A DNA stretch of 59,826 bases. It comes from CAZPDM01 sp964585305 (GTDB lineage: Bacteria > Planctomycetota > Uabimicrobiia > Uabimicrobiales > JABWCH01). Of the stretch, positions 32,394 through 42,102 are shown piece after piece. Both the position numbers and the translations under genes were made by a program. Below the pieces are notes generated by a model that made no database searches, was not told the DNA's origin, and was given only the letters and a program-made list of their open reading frames with translations. Position 1 is the first letter of the stretch. The number at the start of each line of letters is the position of its first letter. The DNA is taken from the NCBI GenBank assembly GCA_964585305.1, contig CAZPDM010000018.1, positions 1 to 59,826 of the forward strand, read 5' to 3'.

Positions 32394-34988
32394 TTATCTT
32401 ATAAATGGACTATTGCCAATAATTTTTCCTGGAGCAGGAGTATTTGCAGTATCAAGGACATAAGCACGTAAATTTCCTTGTCCGCTGCAACGAGCAGTTA
32501 AAGAACCATTGCTAATAACTTGAACATCGCCTGTAACAGCATCAACATATTTTCCATTAGGAATATTATTGAATGTAGCATCGCCAGATAAAGTTACAAG
32601 AACAAAACTATCTGTATTGCCAACTGTATAGCGACGTTTGAAAGCCATATAGCCCGTCATATCATTTGTAGAGTATTGGCCTTTTTGCAAAGCAGGAATT
32701 GCACGACGAATACGGTTTAAATGAGCAAGATGTTTAGCTAAAGGTTTTTCTAATGTTGTTGCAATTGCACCAGAAGCATTTGTATAAAGACCAAAATCGC
32801 TAACTTCAATGCTTCCTTCAATATGATCGCCAAAATAAGCACGGCCTGTACTTAAAAGTGGAGCATTCATGCCTTCATCACATGGTGCACCAGCCATAAA
32901 TTCAATTTCGCTACCATAATAAACGCAAGGAACCCCGCGGAAGGTGAACATCATTGAAAAATTTTCTGCCCAAGCATTTGTACCATTATTATAACGTTTA
33001 TTGCTATCTGGGCCATAATCATGGGAATCAACATAAACGACATTCCAAGTTGGATCGTTATAACAAGAATCGCCATGCTTCATTGCAAAAGCAGTAGGAG
33101 CATTTTCAAAATTCCAGTGCATAGGGAAATCAATAACGTCTAAACCCGATCGTTTGCTATAATCAGGAGCATGATAATCATTTCCACGTAAATAATGATT
33201 GTCAATTTGCGGTTGAGATTCTGGATTAGAACGGTTATCTAGCCAATTTTGATAAACGGCTTCAGAATCAGGTAAATTGCTATAATCTTTGCTTTCTTTC
33301 CATGTATAGAATGGCGCAGAAATAGCAGGAATATCACGATTCCATATACTACGAACGCGAGTACATACTTCGCCAAAGATATAGAAATTATCTCCACCAC
33401 GTTGTTTGAAAGCAGGGATAAAATCTTTGTTAAAAACATAGCGACTAATATGTTTGACAGTATCTACACGGAAACCATCAACGCCCATATCAATCATCTT
33501 ATTATATGCAGAAATGATATATTGGCGTGTTTTTTCATCTTCTGTATCAAAATCCATGCAATCGCCAGCAATACTCTTAGATTGTTCGTCATAACTTTCC
33601 CAAGAAGAAAGCCAGCCTTCATGATAATAGCCGCTTTTGAACAGTTGATTGACGCGGTCTAAGTATTGTTGTTGTGGTGGCAAACTTGAGTTATTAACGG
33701 GTTCAAAAAGTCCTTTACTTCCCCAATTGCCAGAATGATTAAAAACGACATCCACAACTATTTTCATATTGCGTGCATGAACTTCTTGAATAAGTCGTTG
33801 GAAAGTATAACCAGAAGATTCCAGTCTAGGATCAATTTTGTGGAAATCATATCCATGATAACCATGGAAATCATATCCACTTTTATTTTCTATTACAGGT
33901 GTAATCCAAATTGCTGTAAAGCCTAATGCTTTGATATAATCTAGTTTTTCTATGAGTCCTTTAAAATCCCCACGCCATTCAGGATCCCATTCTGGATTTT
34001 TATTGCCTGGATCGGGAGATCGATAATTATTTGCAGAATCTCCATCAAAAAAACGAGTTGTAATAAGAAAATAGATTGTCTCTTGTCTAAAATCTGTTCT
34101 TGGCAAAGCCTTACCTATTTTAAGTTGGGCAGTATCTTTATGAGTTGCTCCCTCATTATCACGAACAGTAAGTGTAACTGTGTATGTACCTTCTTTTGTA
34201 TAGGTATATTGAGGACGTACGCCTGTCATAGAGCCACCTAAGCCATTTGTCCAAATATATTCAACAATAGTGCCATTAGGATCATACGAATTTGATCCAT
34301 CAAATTGCATAGGCACACCAACTAACCCAAACAACTGGCCGCCAGCTTTTGCAACCGGTGCAAGGTTGGGATTATTCGTAGAAATTTTACGTGATTTTGA
34401 AACTGCATTGTTTCCTGTAGCATCAAAAGCTTTTGCAGTTAAATTATATGTTCCATTTGCTATATATGCAGTATCCCATTCTATTTGATAAGGAGCTGCA
34501 ATGTCTTCACCAATTTTTTTGGAATTTTGGTAGAATTCTACTTTTGCAATTGCTTGGTTATCTGTTGCTTGTGCAGAGATGATGATTTTTCCTGTGCAAT
34601 TTGCACCATCGGCTGGTTGTAATAAACTTACTTCGGGAGGAGTTACATCTACAGGATTTTGCAAATATACCGTAGCATCTCCATTTTTAATCCAAACTTC
34701 TGCCGGAAAACTCGCGGGTTTATTGATGCGGCGATCCACACCATCCCAACGCCCTGAACCATTAGTAAAGCATGTTGTTAAAAATGTTGCTTCAGAAGTC
34801 CAAGTAATTTGAAAATACGGACCATAAACATCATTACCAGACGCGGCTTTATTTGTTACTGCTTCATACGTGCGATAGCCCCAATGAGCTAAGGAAGTAG
34901 TCCAATTTTCGCTATTACGATAGTGAATAGTTAAAACTTGTGCAGATACAAGGGAACAAAGTAGCAATAAAAAACATAAAAATTTCAT
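32394..34988 (-). CDS. Secreted alpha-amylase family (GH13) with starch-binding, Ig-like and PKD domains
   Basis: An 864-residue exported glycoside hydrolase. A signal peptide (residues 1-16) is followed by an N-terminal module of about 95 residues resembling CBM25/26-type starch-binding domains. Next come an Ig-like domain (TPPEVSLLQPADGANC onward), a PKD domain (FDGSNSYDPNGTIVEY; YTYTKEGTYTVTLTVRDNEG) and the GH13 barrel. The barrel has DVVFNH, GFRVDTVKH (nucleophile Asp), IFGEVC (acid/base Glu) and VDSHDYG (third Asp), so the catalytic triad is present. A small C-terminal beta domain closes it. Expected activity is extracellular cleavage of alpha-1,4-glucans. AAAGG before the ATG supports the start. 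Confidence 0.93.
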   Translation of the reverse strand: MKFLCFLLLLCSLVSAQVLTIHYRNSENWTTSLAHWGYRTYEAVTNKAASGNDVYGPYFQITWTSEATFLTTCFTNGSGRWDGVDRRINKPASFPAEVWIKNGDATVYLQNPVDVTPPEVSLLQPADGANCTGKIIISAQATDNQAIAKVEFYQNSKKIGEDIAAPYQIEWDTAYIANGTYNLTAKAFDATGNNAVSKSRKISTNNPNLAPVAKAGGQLFGLVGVPMQFDGSNSYDPNGTIVEYIWTNGLGGSMTGVRPQYTYTKEGTYTVTLTVRDNEGATHKDTAQLKIGKALPRTDFRQETIYFLITTRFFDGDSANNYRSPDPGNKNPEWDPEWRGDFKGLIEKLDYIKALGFTAIWITPVIENKSGYDFHGYHGYDFHKIDPRLESSGYTFQRLIQEVHARNMKIVVDVVFNHSGNWGSKGLFEPVNNSSLPPQQQYLDRVNQLFKSGYYHEGWLSSWESYDEQSKSIAGDCMDFDTEDEKTRQYIISAYNKMIDMGVDGFRVDTVKHISRYVFNKDFIPAFKQRGGDNFYIFGEVCTRVRSIWNRDIPAISAPFYTWKESKDYSNLPDSEAVYQNWLDNRSNPESQPQIDNHYLRGNDYHAPDYSKRSGLDVIDFPMHWNFENAPTAFAMKHGDSCYNDPTWNVVYVDSHDYGPDSNKRYNNGTNAWAENFSMMFTFRGVPCVYYGSEIEFMAGAPCDEGMNAPLLSTGRAYFGDHIEGSIEVSDFGLYTNASGAIATTLEKPLAKHLAHLNRIRRAIPALQKGQYSTNDMTGYMAFKRRYTVGNTDSFVLVTLSGDATFNNIPNGKYVDAVTGDVQVISNGSLTARCSGQGNLRAYVLDTANTPAPGKIIGNSPFIR

Positions 34989-35044
34989 AATAGACCTTTC
35001 TAAGAAATGCGAACATTACCTTGTTGGGAAAATTGTACACATTT

Positions 35045-35449
35045 CTATTCCTGTTTTTCTAGCGAGACATTTTTTAAAGAATTATCTTCATTTTTATCAT
35101 CAATTGGCCCGATCTCATCTATTTCAATAACAGAAGAAGCATTTTCTTCTTCATATACAAATTTAATTAAACTATCTCCTAATTCAATTACATCTCCAGA
35201 TGTTAAAGTAATACTAGGAAGAGCTGGTTGTTGGTTAACAAATGTTCCATTTGTGCTTTTACTATCAAGTACTTCAAAGCAATTATCTATGTTTCTCACT
35301 ATACAATGAATGCGTGAAAGTTTTACATCTGGAATAGGAATATTACACTGCGGATTACGGCCAACAGTTACTTCTTCTCCTTTAGAAATTTTACATCCCA
35401 TATTTTTACTTGGGCCTTTAATAACTACAAGCTTTCCAATCAGAGGCAT
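35045..35449 (-). CDS. FHA domain protein
   Basis: A 134-residue protein that is essentially one FHA domain: EVTVGRNPQCNIPIPD, then LSRIHCIVR, then KSTNGTFVNQ, the expected Arg, Ser-His and Asn of the phosphothreonine pocket. A short acidic tail follows (EEENASSVIEIDEIGPIDD). ATG 35449 is preferred over GTG 35458 because GGAAAGG sits eight bases upstream. It lies 51 bases downstream of the FHA-HATPase membrane gene on the same strand and is probably its operon partner. It may act as an adaptor for phosphorylated proteins; no partner is proven. Confidence 0.9.
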   Translation of the reverse strand: MPLIGKLVVIKGPSKNMGCKISKGEEVTVGRNPQCNIPIPDVKLSRIHCIVRNIDNCFEVLDSKSTNGTFVNQQPALPSITLTSGDVIELGDSLIKFVYEEENASSVIEIDEIGPIDDKNEDNSLKNVSLEKQE

Positions 35450-35500
35450 AACGCACACCTTTCCAAAATCAAATATTTTTAACGGAAAATACTTTGTTTC

Positions 35501-36934
35501 TTAACCAATATTTGCTTCGGAGTGAATTACTTCCGAAGGAATCGGACGATTTCGCCAATGTAAAAACAGGCTAATCCCTAAGCTAATACACCCTAATAAA
35601 ATTCCACAAACACTCCAACCACCAAGTGATTGAACTGCTCTTAGCAACCACAATACCAGCAGTGGCATATCTCGGTTAAGAGGAAAGTTTGGAATATCTA
35701 ATAAAATCATTACTATTGGAAGCCAAAGTGATGCCCATAAAAACTGGCGTGCAAGATATGAATTCATTATTATAAAAGGAATTTTTATTGTTTGAACAAC
35801 CGTACCTTCTTTTATGATATGAATAAGCGATTGTAAACTATAACGCTCTAATGTTAAAGGAGTTATCCAAAACTCTATTTTATTTGGAGTTTGGCTAATA
35901 TCGATTTCTTGAGAAGAAGGATTAACTAAACATCCTGGACAAACCGGCTGAATAGTAACCAATGTTGTCGAAGAAAAATTTTGACCTGACAATGGCTTAA
36001 TTTCAAGATTTTCAGGAAAAATTCTTAAAGGTTGTCCGGAAATAAGTATTTTAATAGGAGAAGTTTTTTTATAAATAGCATATTGAAAATAACGCAATGA
36101 AAAATATCGAATGCTATTAAACATCTTTTTACGGTTTGTAGCAGCGCGATCTGGAATAGGAATGGTTGTTGTACTTTCTTTACTTCTATCTGAAACATTC
36201 TTTAAATTTTTAAATAATACGATTTGATTTCCTATTTTATTAAATTCAATGCTATCACTTTCATGCAAAATTATTTCTAATCCACTTAATTTATTTTGGT
36301 TAGGTGATGCTTGGGTAAAAATTGTTTTCAATTTATTTTCATAATCAAAACCAGGGCCTTGATCTTGAATAGTTACCATAACTTGAGTAATTGTTTTTTT
36401 TATATAACATCGTAGAACATTATTTCTGTTTCTTGAATTACCATGAATATAAGCATTTTCTAAGGCAGCCAATACGGCTTTACTAAAATCAGAAATTCCT
36501 AAAACTGTAAACCGTTCTAAAAGCCAGCCACTCCATTTACGCATAGTTTCTTCCTTTAAAGGAAGCAATACTGCGCACTCTTCTTTATCACACAAATCTT
36601 CTTCTAAAGAAAAATTTTTCCATTCGCTAGGTTCTTCTTCACAAGAAAACCAAATTTTTGTATATCCAATTGTTATTAAATCTTTATCTTCTAAGTATTT
36701 TTTATGAATCATACTATCATTTACATGCGTACCATTAGTAGAACCTAAATCTTCTATCCAAACCCGATCTCCATCTATTCCAACCATAGCATGTTGGCTT
36801 GACGAACTCATATCTTTAAGTATAATTTGATTGTCTGAATCTCGACCAATAGATAGATCAGACACAATTTCCATTCTTTGTCGAATATTAGGAAATAACT
36901 CTATTTTTAATAACTTAGCAATACGATTTGCCAT
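35501..36934 (-). CDS. FHA - HATPase (RsbW-like) - membrane protein
   Basis: A 477-residue protein. FHA domain at about 1-98 (GRDSDNQIIL, SSSQHAM, GSTNGTHVN). HATPase domain at about 120-245 with N-box AALENAYIHGN (E159, N160) and G1 box DQGPGFD (191-197), closest to the anti-sigma kinases RsbW/SpoIIAB since no dimerisation domain is seen. A beta-rich region at 275-390 has PVCPGC. Two or three transmembrane helices lie at about 394-465. By homology the HATPase could phosphorylate an anti-sigma antagonist or bind a sigma factor, but fusion to an FHA reader and a C-terminal membrane anchor is unusual. AAAGG upstream supports the start. Confidence 0.82.
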   Translation of the reverse strand: MANRIAKLLKIELFPNIRQRMEIVSDLSIGRDSDNQIILKDMSSSSQHAMVGIDGDRVWIEDLGSTNGTHVNDSMIHKKYLEDKDLITIGYTKIWFSCEEEPSEWKNFSLEEDLCDKEECAVLLPLKEETMRKWSGWLLERFTVLGISDFSKAVLAALENAYIHGNSRNRNNVLRCYIKKTITQVMVTIQDQGPGFDYENKLKTIFTQASPNQNKLSGLEIILHESDSIEFNKIGNQIVLFKNLKNVSDRSKESTTTIPIPDRAATNRKKMFNSIRYFSLRYFQYAIYKKTSPIKILISGQPLRIFPENLEIKPLSGQNFSSTTLVTIQPVCPGCLVNPSSQEIDISQTPNKIEFWITPLTLERYSLQSLIHIIKEGTVVQTIKIPFIIMNSYLARQFLWASLWLPIVMILLDIPNFPLNRDMPLLVLWLLRAVQSLGGWSVCGILLGCISLGISLFLHWRNRPIPSEVIHSEANIG

Positions 36935-37180
36935 ATAATAAACCTTTTAGGAAAAATACATAAATTTTTAACATTTTGTAAAGAAAATAGTTATAAAAAT
37001 ATTTAAACAATAACTTAACATAACGATCTATAAAGTATATTACCATTTTTCTACAAACCAAGCAATTTTTTTTAAAAAATTGATAGCATTCATTATTAAA
37101 GATTGATACACTTAGAGATTAAAGCAAAAATATTCTTTTTTTAGAAAATAGATTCCTATCTTTTCTTAAGGAAATTTTGC

Positions 37181-39079
37181 ATGGCAAAAAACTTGCACAA
37201 AATTTTTCAAGAACATAGCAAAAATTGGAGTAATCTTGGTATTATCACAGAAGAACAGAGAAATAAAATTTTAGATCTCTATATTACCCCAGAAAAATCG
37301 ATGGTTGGCCGTTTGCCAAAAATTATGATTATATTAGCCAGCATTCTTATTGGCTTAGGAATTTTCTTATTTTATGGTGCTAATTGGCAATATATGCCTA
37401 AAGAATTTAAATTGCTACAAATATTTGCTATGGTTATTGGGCTTTATAGTGGGGCCTTTTTCTTCTTATCAAAACATGAAGAACCTCCTCTTATTGGGAG
37501 AGGACTACTTTTATTAGCACTTTTGTCGTTTGGTGCATCAATTGGTCTCATTGCTCAAATTTACCACATCAGTTCCCACCCCACAAATGGTGTATTAGTA
37601 TGGGCTTTGGCGGCTGTAGTTATGGGGCTTTTGATTGTAGAAAGTTGGAGTATTTTCCTTTCTACTTTACTTTTTTCAATATGGAATTTTTGGGAATTTA
37701 TCCAATATAACAATCCCAATCCTTTATTTTTAGTAGTTCTAGCTATTTTAGCCATGGCATTTTATCGAGCCAAATCTCGTGTAGGTGTATCAATTCTTAT
37801 TTTGCTATTGATTGGCTATTTTGTTCAAATAAACATTTATTTTCTTATCAAAGCTCAAAAAATTTATGAATTTAGAGAAGAAGGATTGTTTTTTATAGCC
37901 GCAGTTTTATTGAGCATTCCCTTTGGATTATTATTATCAACTATTGGACGTAAAATTGAAAAATTTGATTTTTGGAATATTCCTGCTAGAGTAATGGGAA
38001 TTTGTGGCTGGATGCTATTTTTTGCCCCATTTATCTTTCTAACTATTCCTTCTCGTTTTAGTAATATTGGTTCAGATTTTAATTCTTCTATTCTATTTTA
38101 CTCAAACTTTTCCCAAGCTAAATTCCTACCAGGAGAATATTTTTCTTTGGCGGCAATTTGCACTGCTTTAATCTTATGGTTACGCAAAGAAGGCGAAAAA
38201 TCCTGGACTTTATTATTTGGTCTAGGTATCGCAATTTTTATCAGCATTATTCCAATAAAAGAAATTAGTTTGTTCCAGACAATATTGAATATTGGCTTAT
38301 TTGCATTACTTTTTGGGCTTCCATTTTTCAGTCTCAACGATTCTAAAACTCGCGATTGGGAACAAATATTTTTTGTAATAATGACTATTTTTGTAATATT
38401 CTCTAAATTCATTATTGCATTGGTACTTGCATCTTATCGTGGGCTTTTCTTATATTCTCTAGGTTCATTTATATTATTCTTATCTGCGTGCTTTGTTTTA
38501 TCATATACTTTTAAAATACTCTTCTCTGATTCAAAATATTCTTATAAACATATTCATATTTTCTGTGGCATCTTAGGAATCTTAACCCTATATATCCTAT
38601 CTTTTTGTTCAAAATCGTCAGTACTTGACGCAGATCGTTTTAACATTTCATCCTTTATCTCCATTTCTATATGCGTAAATATGATATTTTATATCTGGCT
38701 TTACATCAAAAAACACTTTAGATATATCATTGCTACTACAGCAGGTATTTTTGTACTTACTGTTATTACACTGGAAATTCCTTTTGATATCCCGTTCGCT
38801 TTACAACTACTACTCATTAATTTTATTATGTTTGCTTTAGAAGGTGCAATGATTTATCATAGCCTTATTTTAAACTCAGCTAAATTATTAAACTTTGCAT
38901 TGCTTGTTTTTGTTATTCATATTATGACACGTTATTTTGATGTATTTTGGGATATGTTAGACGGCGCGGCACTATTCTTCTTTACAGGAACTATCGTAAT
39001 GATAGGCGGCTATCTTTTAGAAAAGAACCGTCGGAAATTATTAGAAAAAATTCATAACGAAAGTTCTGATAAACATTAA
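37181..39079 (+). CDS. DUF2157 multi-pass membrane protein
   Basis: A 632-residue membrane protein with many hydrophobic helices. The N-terminal DUF2157 pattern is clear: a cytosolic helical start (LGIITEEQRNKILDLY), then ILASILIGLGIFLFYGANWQ and GASIGLIAQIYHIS. The remainder resembles the DUF4401-type continuation common in these proteins. Function is unknown in the family. The next gene encodes a GDYxxLxY protein, its usual neighbour in many bacteria, so the pair is a conserved unit. AAGGAAA before the ATG supports the start. The gene diverges from the FHA-HATPase gene across a 246-base AT-rich gap, in which I could not fix a promoter. Confidence 0.88.
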   Translation: MAKNLHKIFQEHSKNWSNLGIITEEQRNKILDLYITPEKSMVGRLPKIMIILASILIGLGIFLFYGANWQYMPKEFKLLQIFAMVIGLYSGAFFFLSKHEEPPLIGRGLLLLALLSFGASIGLIAQIYHISSHPTNGVLVWALAAVVMGLLIVESWSIFLSTLLFSIWNFWEFIQYNNPNPLFLVVLAILAMAFYRAKSRVGVSILILLLIGYFVQINIYFLIKAQKIYEFREEGLFFIAAVLLSIPFGLLLSTIGRKIEKFDFWNIPARVMGICGWMLFFAPFIFLTIPSRFSNIGSDFNSSILFYSNFSQAKFLPGEYFSLAAICTALILWLRKEGEKSWTLLFGLGIAIFISIIPIKEISLFQTILNIGLFALLFGLPFFSLNDSKTRDWEQIFFVIMTIFVIFSKFIIALVLASYRGLFLYSLGSFILFLSACFVLSYTFKILFSDSKYSYKHIHIFCGILGILTLYILSFCSKSSVLDADRFNISSFISISICVNMIFYIWLYIKKHFRYIIATTAGIFVLTVITLEIPFDIPFALQLLLINFIMFALEGAMIYHSLILNSAKLLNFALLVFVIHIMTRYFDVFWDMLDGAALFFFTGTIVMIGGYLLEKNRRKLLEKIHNESSDKH

Positions 39080-39106
39080 AAACATAAACTTAAAAGGAGA
39101 ATAGAG

Positions 39107-39667
39107 ATGAGCCTTTCAAAAAAGAAATTATTTTGGCTAGCAGTTGGTATTCAAATTGTAATTTTGATAGCAATGGTAATACAACGAGAACATTTGCTTC
39201 GTTCGGATCAAACCATTTTACTTGAACTTGTTCCCAAAGACCCACGCAGCTTATTAAGTGGAGACTATGTAATACTCAGTTATAAAGTTGGACAACTTAA
39301 CAAAACATATTCTCAATATGACGAATCTTTTGAACGAGGTGATATAGTTTATCTTGCTGTTAGAAAAAATGCAAATACCAAATTCTGGGATGCTGTAAAG
39401 ATGGCCAAAGATATGGTTAATCTATCCACAGATTTCCCAAATGATGTAATTATTCGTGGCAAAATAACAAACGTTTGGAATGAAACAAATTATATAATAG
39501 AATATGGTATAGAAAGTTACTTCGTCCCACAGAAAAAAGGCCTCAAAATTGAATATACTTCTCGAGAAGATATTTCTGTAGAAATAAAAGTAAGCCGTAT
39601 TACAGGAGAATGTGCTATCAATCGTCTTTTAATTAAAGACAAGCCAGTAAATTTTGATAACGAATAA
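39107..39667 (+). CDS. GDYxxLxY domain protein
   Basis: A 186-residue protein with one N-terminal transmembrane helix (LFWLAVGIQIVILIAMVI) and the signature SGDYVILSYKVG. YVFVP-like strands follow (ESYFVPQKKGLKIEY). Members are found next to DUF2157/DUF4401 genes, as here (27 bases downstream). The soluble domain would sit outside the cytoplasmic membrane. Function is unknown in the family. AAAGGAG before the ATG supports the start. Confidence 0.9.
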   Translation: MSLSKKKLFWLAVGIQIVILIAMVIQREHLLRSDQTILLELVPKDPRSLLSGDYVILSYKVGQLNKTYSQYDESFERGDIVYLAVRKNANTKFWDAVKMAKDMVNLSTDFPNDVIIRGKITNVWNETNYIIEYGIESYFVPQKKGLKIEYTSREDISVEIKVSRITGECAINRLLIKDKPVNFDNE

Positions 39668-39686
39668 TCCTCAAGCAACTTTATTA

Positions 39687-39720
39687 TTCCCATGCTTTAT
39701 AAGCATGGGAACAAAATTTT
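39687..39720 (+). terminator. Hairpin after the GDYxxLxY gene
   Basis: An 11-bp stem TTCCCATGCTT / AAGCATGGGAA with loop TAT, followed by CAAAATTTTT. It probably ends or attenuates the DUF2157 unit. It also shows that an in-frame ATG at 39692, inside the stem, is not the start of the next gene. Confidence 0.75.
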
Positions 39721-39742
39721 TACTTCTATAAAAAGGAATAGT

Positions 39743-40726
39743 ATGAGCGATCTTTCTACAACTTATATGGGATTAAAGTTAAACAATCCTTTAATTGTTG
39801 CAAGTTGCAGTTTATCTAAAACAGAAGAAGGCATCCATAAATGTGCAGATGCTGGAGCAGGCGCGATAGTTCTCAAATCTTTATTTGAAGAACAAATAGA
39901 ATTTCATGCTAAAGCAGATCAAGAAAATCTTTGGATGTCTTCCCACACAGAAGCCTTTGATTATCTTAATAAGATGGGAATGGAAATTGGCCCTCAAGAT
40001 TATCTCAAATTGATTGAAAAAGCAAAAAAATCTGTAAAAATCCCAATCATTGCAAGCTTAAACTGTATTTCTGCAAAATGGTGGCTAGAGTATGCTAAGC
40101 AGATTGTACTTGCTGGTGCAGATGGGTTAGAATTAAATATTGCAGTATTACCAGGAGATCCCAATCATACTTCTCAACAAATTGAAAAAATCTATCTTGA
40201 TATTTTAGATGCTGTTTCTGCCGCAATTAAAATTCCAATAGCAGTTAAAATAGGCCCGCATTTCAGCTCTATTCCATATATGGCAGAACAATTAGCCAAA
40301 CATGGTGCTAAAGCATTAGTATTATTTAACCGATTTTATCAACTTGACATTGATATAGAAAAAATGGAATTAGCACCAGGATATCGTTTTAGTTCTCAAG
40401 AAGAACTTAGTCTTTCTTTACGTTGGATGAGTATGTTAGCTGGAAAAGTTCCATGTGATTTAGCAGCTTCTACAGGTATTCATACTGGAGCGGGAGTAAT
40501 TAAACAAATTCTTGCGGGGGCTACTGCGATACAAATTTGTTCAGCCTTGTATCTTAATCAAATTCCTCATCTACAAAAAATTCGCACAGAAGTAGAAACC
40601 TGGATGGACCAACATAAGATACAGTCTTTACAAGAAATTCGTGGCAAATTGAGCCAAAAAATGAGTCATAAACCTGAAATTTATGAACGGCTTCAATACA
40701 TCGAAGCTCTCATTGGAATCGATTAG
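39743..40726 (+). CDS. Dihydroorotate dehydrogenase-like flavoprotein
   Basis: A 327-residue TIM-barrel FMN protein of the PyrD-like group (the PRK07565-type family, distinct from PyrD proper). The N-terminus is TTYMGLKLNNPLIVASCSLS. ADGLELNIAVLPGDP, then PIAVKIGPHFSS and LAASTGIHTGAGVIKQILAG provide substrate- and FMN-phosphate-binding loops. In true dihydroorotate dehydrogenase the substrate loop ends in NLSCPN; here it is NIAVLPGDP, so the substrate may differ. Start at 39743 because AAGGA precedes it. The gene is flanked by hairpins and probably has its own transcript. Confidence 0.88.
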   Translation: MSDLSTTYMGLKLNNPLIVASCSLSKTEEGIHKCADAGAGAIVLKSLFEEQIEFHAKADQENLWMSSHTEAFDYLNKMGMEIGPQDYLKLIEKAKKSVKIPIIASLNCISAKWWLEYAKQIVLAGADGLELNIAVLPGDPNHTSQQIEKIYLDILDAVSAAIKIPIAVKIGPHFSSIPYMAEQLAKHGAKALVLFNRFYQLDIDIEKMELAPGYRFSSQEELSLSLRWMSMLAGKVPCDLAASTGIHTGAGVIKQILAGATAIQICSALYLNQIPHLQKIRTEVETWMDQHKIQSLQEIRGKLSQKMSHKPEIYERLQYIEALIGID

Positions 40727-40738
40727 CAAATTCAATAA

Positions 40739-40759
40739 AGGGCACGTTATTCGTGCCCT
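40739..40759 (+). terminator. Hairpin after the PyrD-like gene
   Basis: An 8-bp stem AGGGCACG / CGTGCCCT with loop TTATT. The run after it is mixed A/T, so it is a moderate terminator candidate between the PyrD-like gene and hpnB. Confidence 0.6.
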
Positions 40760-40791
40760 ATAAATAATTTTACAGGAGTGCGTATTTTTTT

Positions 40792-42030
40792 ATGATACTT
40801 TTGATATATATTTTTATACTTTCTTTAATAGTATGGATTATATTGGCTTTACGCCCGGATCGTTTTTATTGGTATAACCAAGTTTTTTCTTCAGTAAAAT
40901 ATCAAAGCAATCCTTCCAATGATATAAACACTTCACCAAAAATAAGTGTTGTCATTCCCTGTCGAAACGAAGAAGAAGCTTTGCCGCACACTTTACCAAG
41001 TATATTAAGCCAAAATTATCACAACTTTGAAGTCATTTTAGTAAATGATCAATCTACAGATCAAACCCAAGCCATAGCTGAAGAAATTCAATCTTCTGGC
41101 AAATATCCAGGCCACTTGCATATTTTATATGGAGAAAATTTGCCTCAAGGATGGGCTGGAAAAATGTGGGCTTTAAAGCAAGGAATTCAGAAAGCAAATG
41201 GAGAATGGATTTTGCTTACAGATGCTGATTTAGTCTATTCTCAACCTACTATGTTAAAATCTTTAATAGATTATGCAATGAAGAAATCAAGAGATATGGT
41301 TTCTTTAATGGCCAAATTACGAGCATATACATTTTTTGAAAAATTGCTCATTCCAGCATTTCTCTATTTTTTTAAAATGCTTTATCCTTTTTCTCAAGTT
41401 CCTCAAACAAAAAGCAAGGTAGCCGCTGCTGCAGGAGGTTGCATCTTAATTCGCCGATCTACACTAGAAAGCATCGGAGGAATTGAAGTTATTCGCCATG
41501 CTTTAATTGACGATATAGCATTAGCTAGAGCTGTAAAAAACAAAGGATTTACTTTAGAACTGATGGATGGCCCAGATTTACTTAGCTATCGTGGTTATGA
41601 TTCTTTATCTGGTTTATGGAAAATGGTTACACGTTCTGCTTTTACTGAGTTAAAATATTCCTATTGGCGATTATTAGGATGTACACTGGGATTAGGATTG
41701 GTTTTCATTATTCCAATATTATCTTTATTAAGTTTTATTTGGATGCCATATTTTTCCACAAATTGCTATAATGAATTCTATTCTTATATAACTCCAAATT
41801 TCTTATTAAGTTGTTCCTTTCCCTATTTGGGAACAATTTTAGGAGGAATTACTTGGTGCATTATAGTCCTAACATATTTTCCTACAATTCACTATTATAA
41901 ATTATTCTGGGGATTTTCTCTCACATTGCCTTTTGCAGGAGTATTGTATTTAGCTATGACATGGGATTCAGCCAGACAATATCTTTTAGGAACACGTGCT
42001 AAATGGAAAGAACGTTCATATTCTAAGTAA
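40792..42030 (+). CDS. hpnB: Hopanoid-associated glycosyltransferase HpnB
   Basis: A 412-residue membrane GT2 glycosyltransferase. It has an N-terminal helix, then SVVIPCRNEEEALPHTLPSI, VNDQSTDQT and the DAD triad in LLTDADLVYS. The HpnB-specific stretch AAAGGCILIRRSTLESIGG continues with IRHALIDDIALARAV. Three to four C-terminal helices follow. HpnB proteins are found in hopanoid gene clusters and are thought to glycosylate the hopanoid side chain. The cyclase lies 2.6 kb downstream on the same strand. GGAG is 13 bases before the ATG, a little far. Confidence 0.92.
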   Translation: MILLIYIFILSLIVWIILALRPDRFYWYNQVFSSVKYQSNPSNDINTSPKISVVIPCRNEEEALPHTLPSILSQNYHNFEVILVNDQSTDQTQAIAEEIQSSGKYPGHLHILYGENLPQGWAGKMWALKQGIQKANGEWILLTDADLVYSQPTMLKSLIDYAMKKSRDMVSLMAKLRAYTFFEKLLIPAFLYFFKMLYPFSQVPQTKSKVAAAAGGCILIRRSTLESIGGIEVIRHALIDDIALARAVKNKGFTLELMDGPDLLSYRGYDSLSGLWKMVTRSAFTELKYSYWRLLGCTLGLGLVFIIPILSLLSFIWMPYFSTNCYNEFYSYITPNFLLSCSFPYLGTILGGITWCIIVLTYFPTIHYYKLFWGFSLTLPFAGVLYLAMTWDSARQYLLGTRAKWKERSYSK

Positions 42031-42063
42031 AAAAATTAGTTAGAAAATTTTTTTACTTAGAAT
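42020..42063 (+). terminator. Hairpin overlapping the hpnB stop
   Basis: An 18-bp perfect inverted repeat (ATTCTAAGTAAAAAAATT and its complement) with an 8-base loop begins inside the last codons of hpnB. It could be a terminator or a processing stem between hpnB and the next gene. The stem is A/T-rich. Confidence 0.6.
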
Positions 42064-42102
42064 ATTTCTATTGAAATCTTTTCAAAAAAATAGGCAAGCT
42101 TC

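Noticed and set aside
39692..39742. Earlier ATG for the PyrD-like protein
   Set aside because: It lies inside a terminator hairpin. The ATG at 39743 has AAGGA upstream and starts the conserved family sequence.
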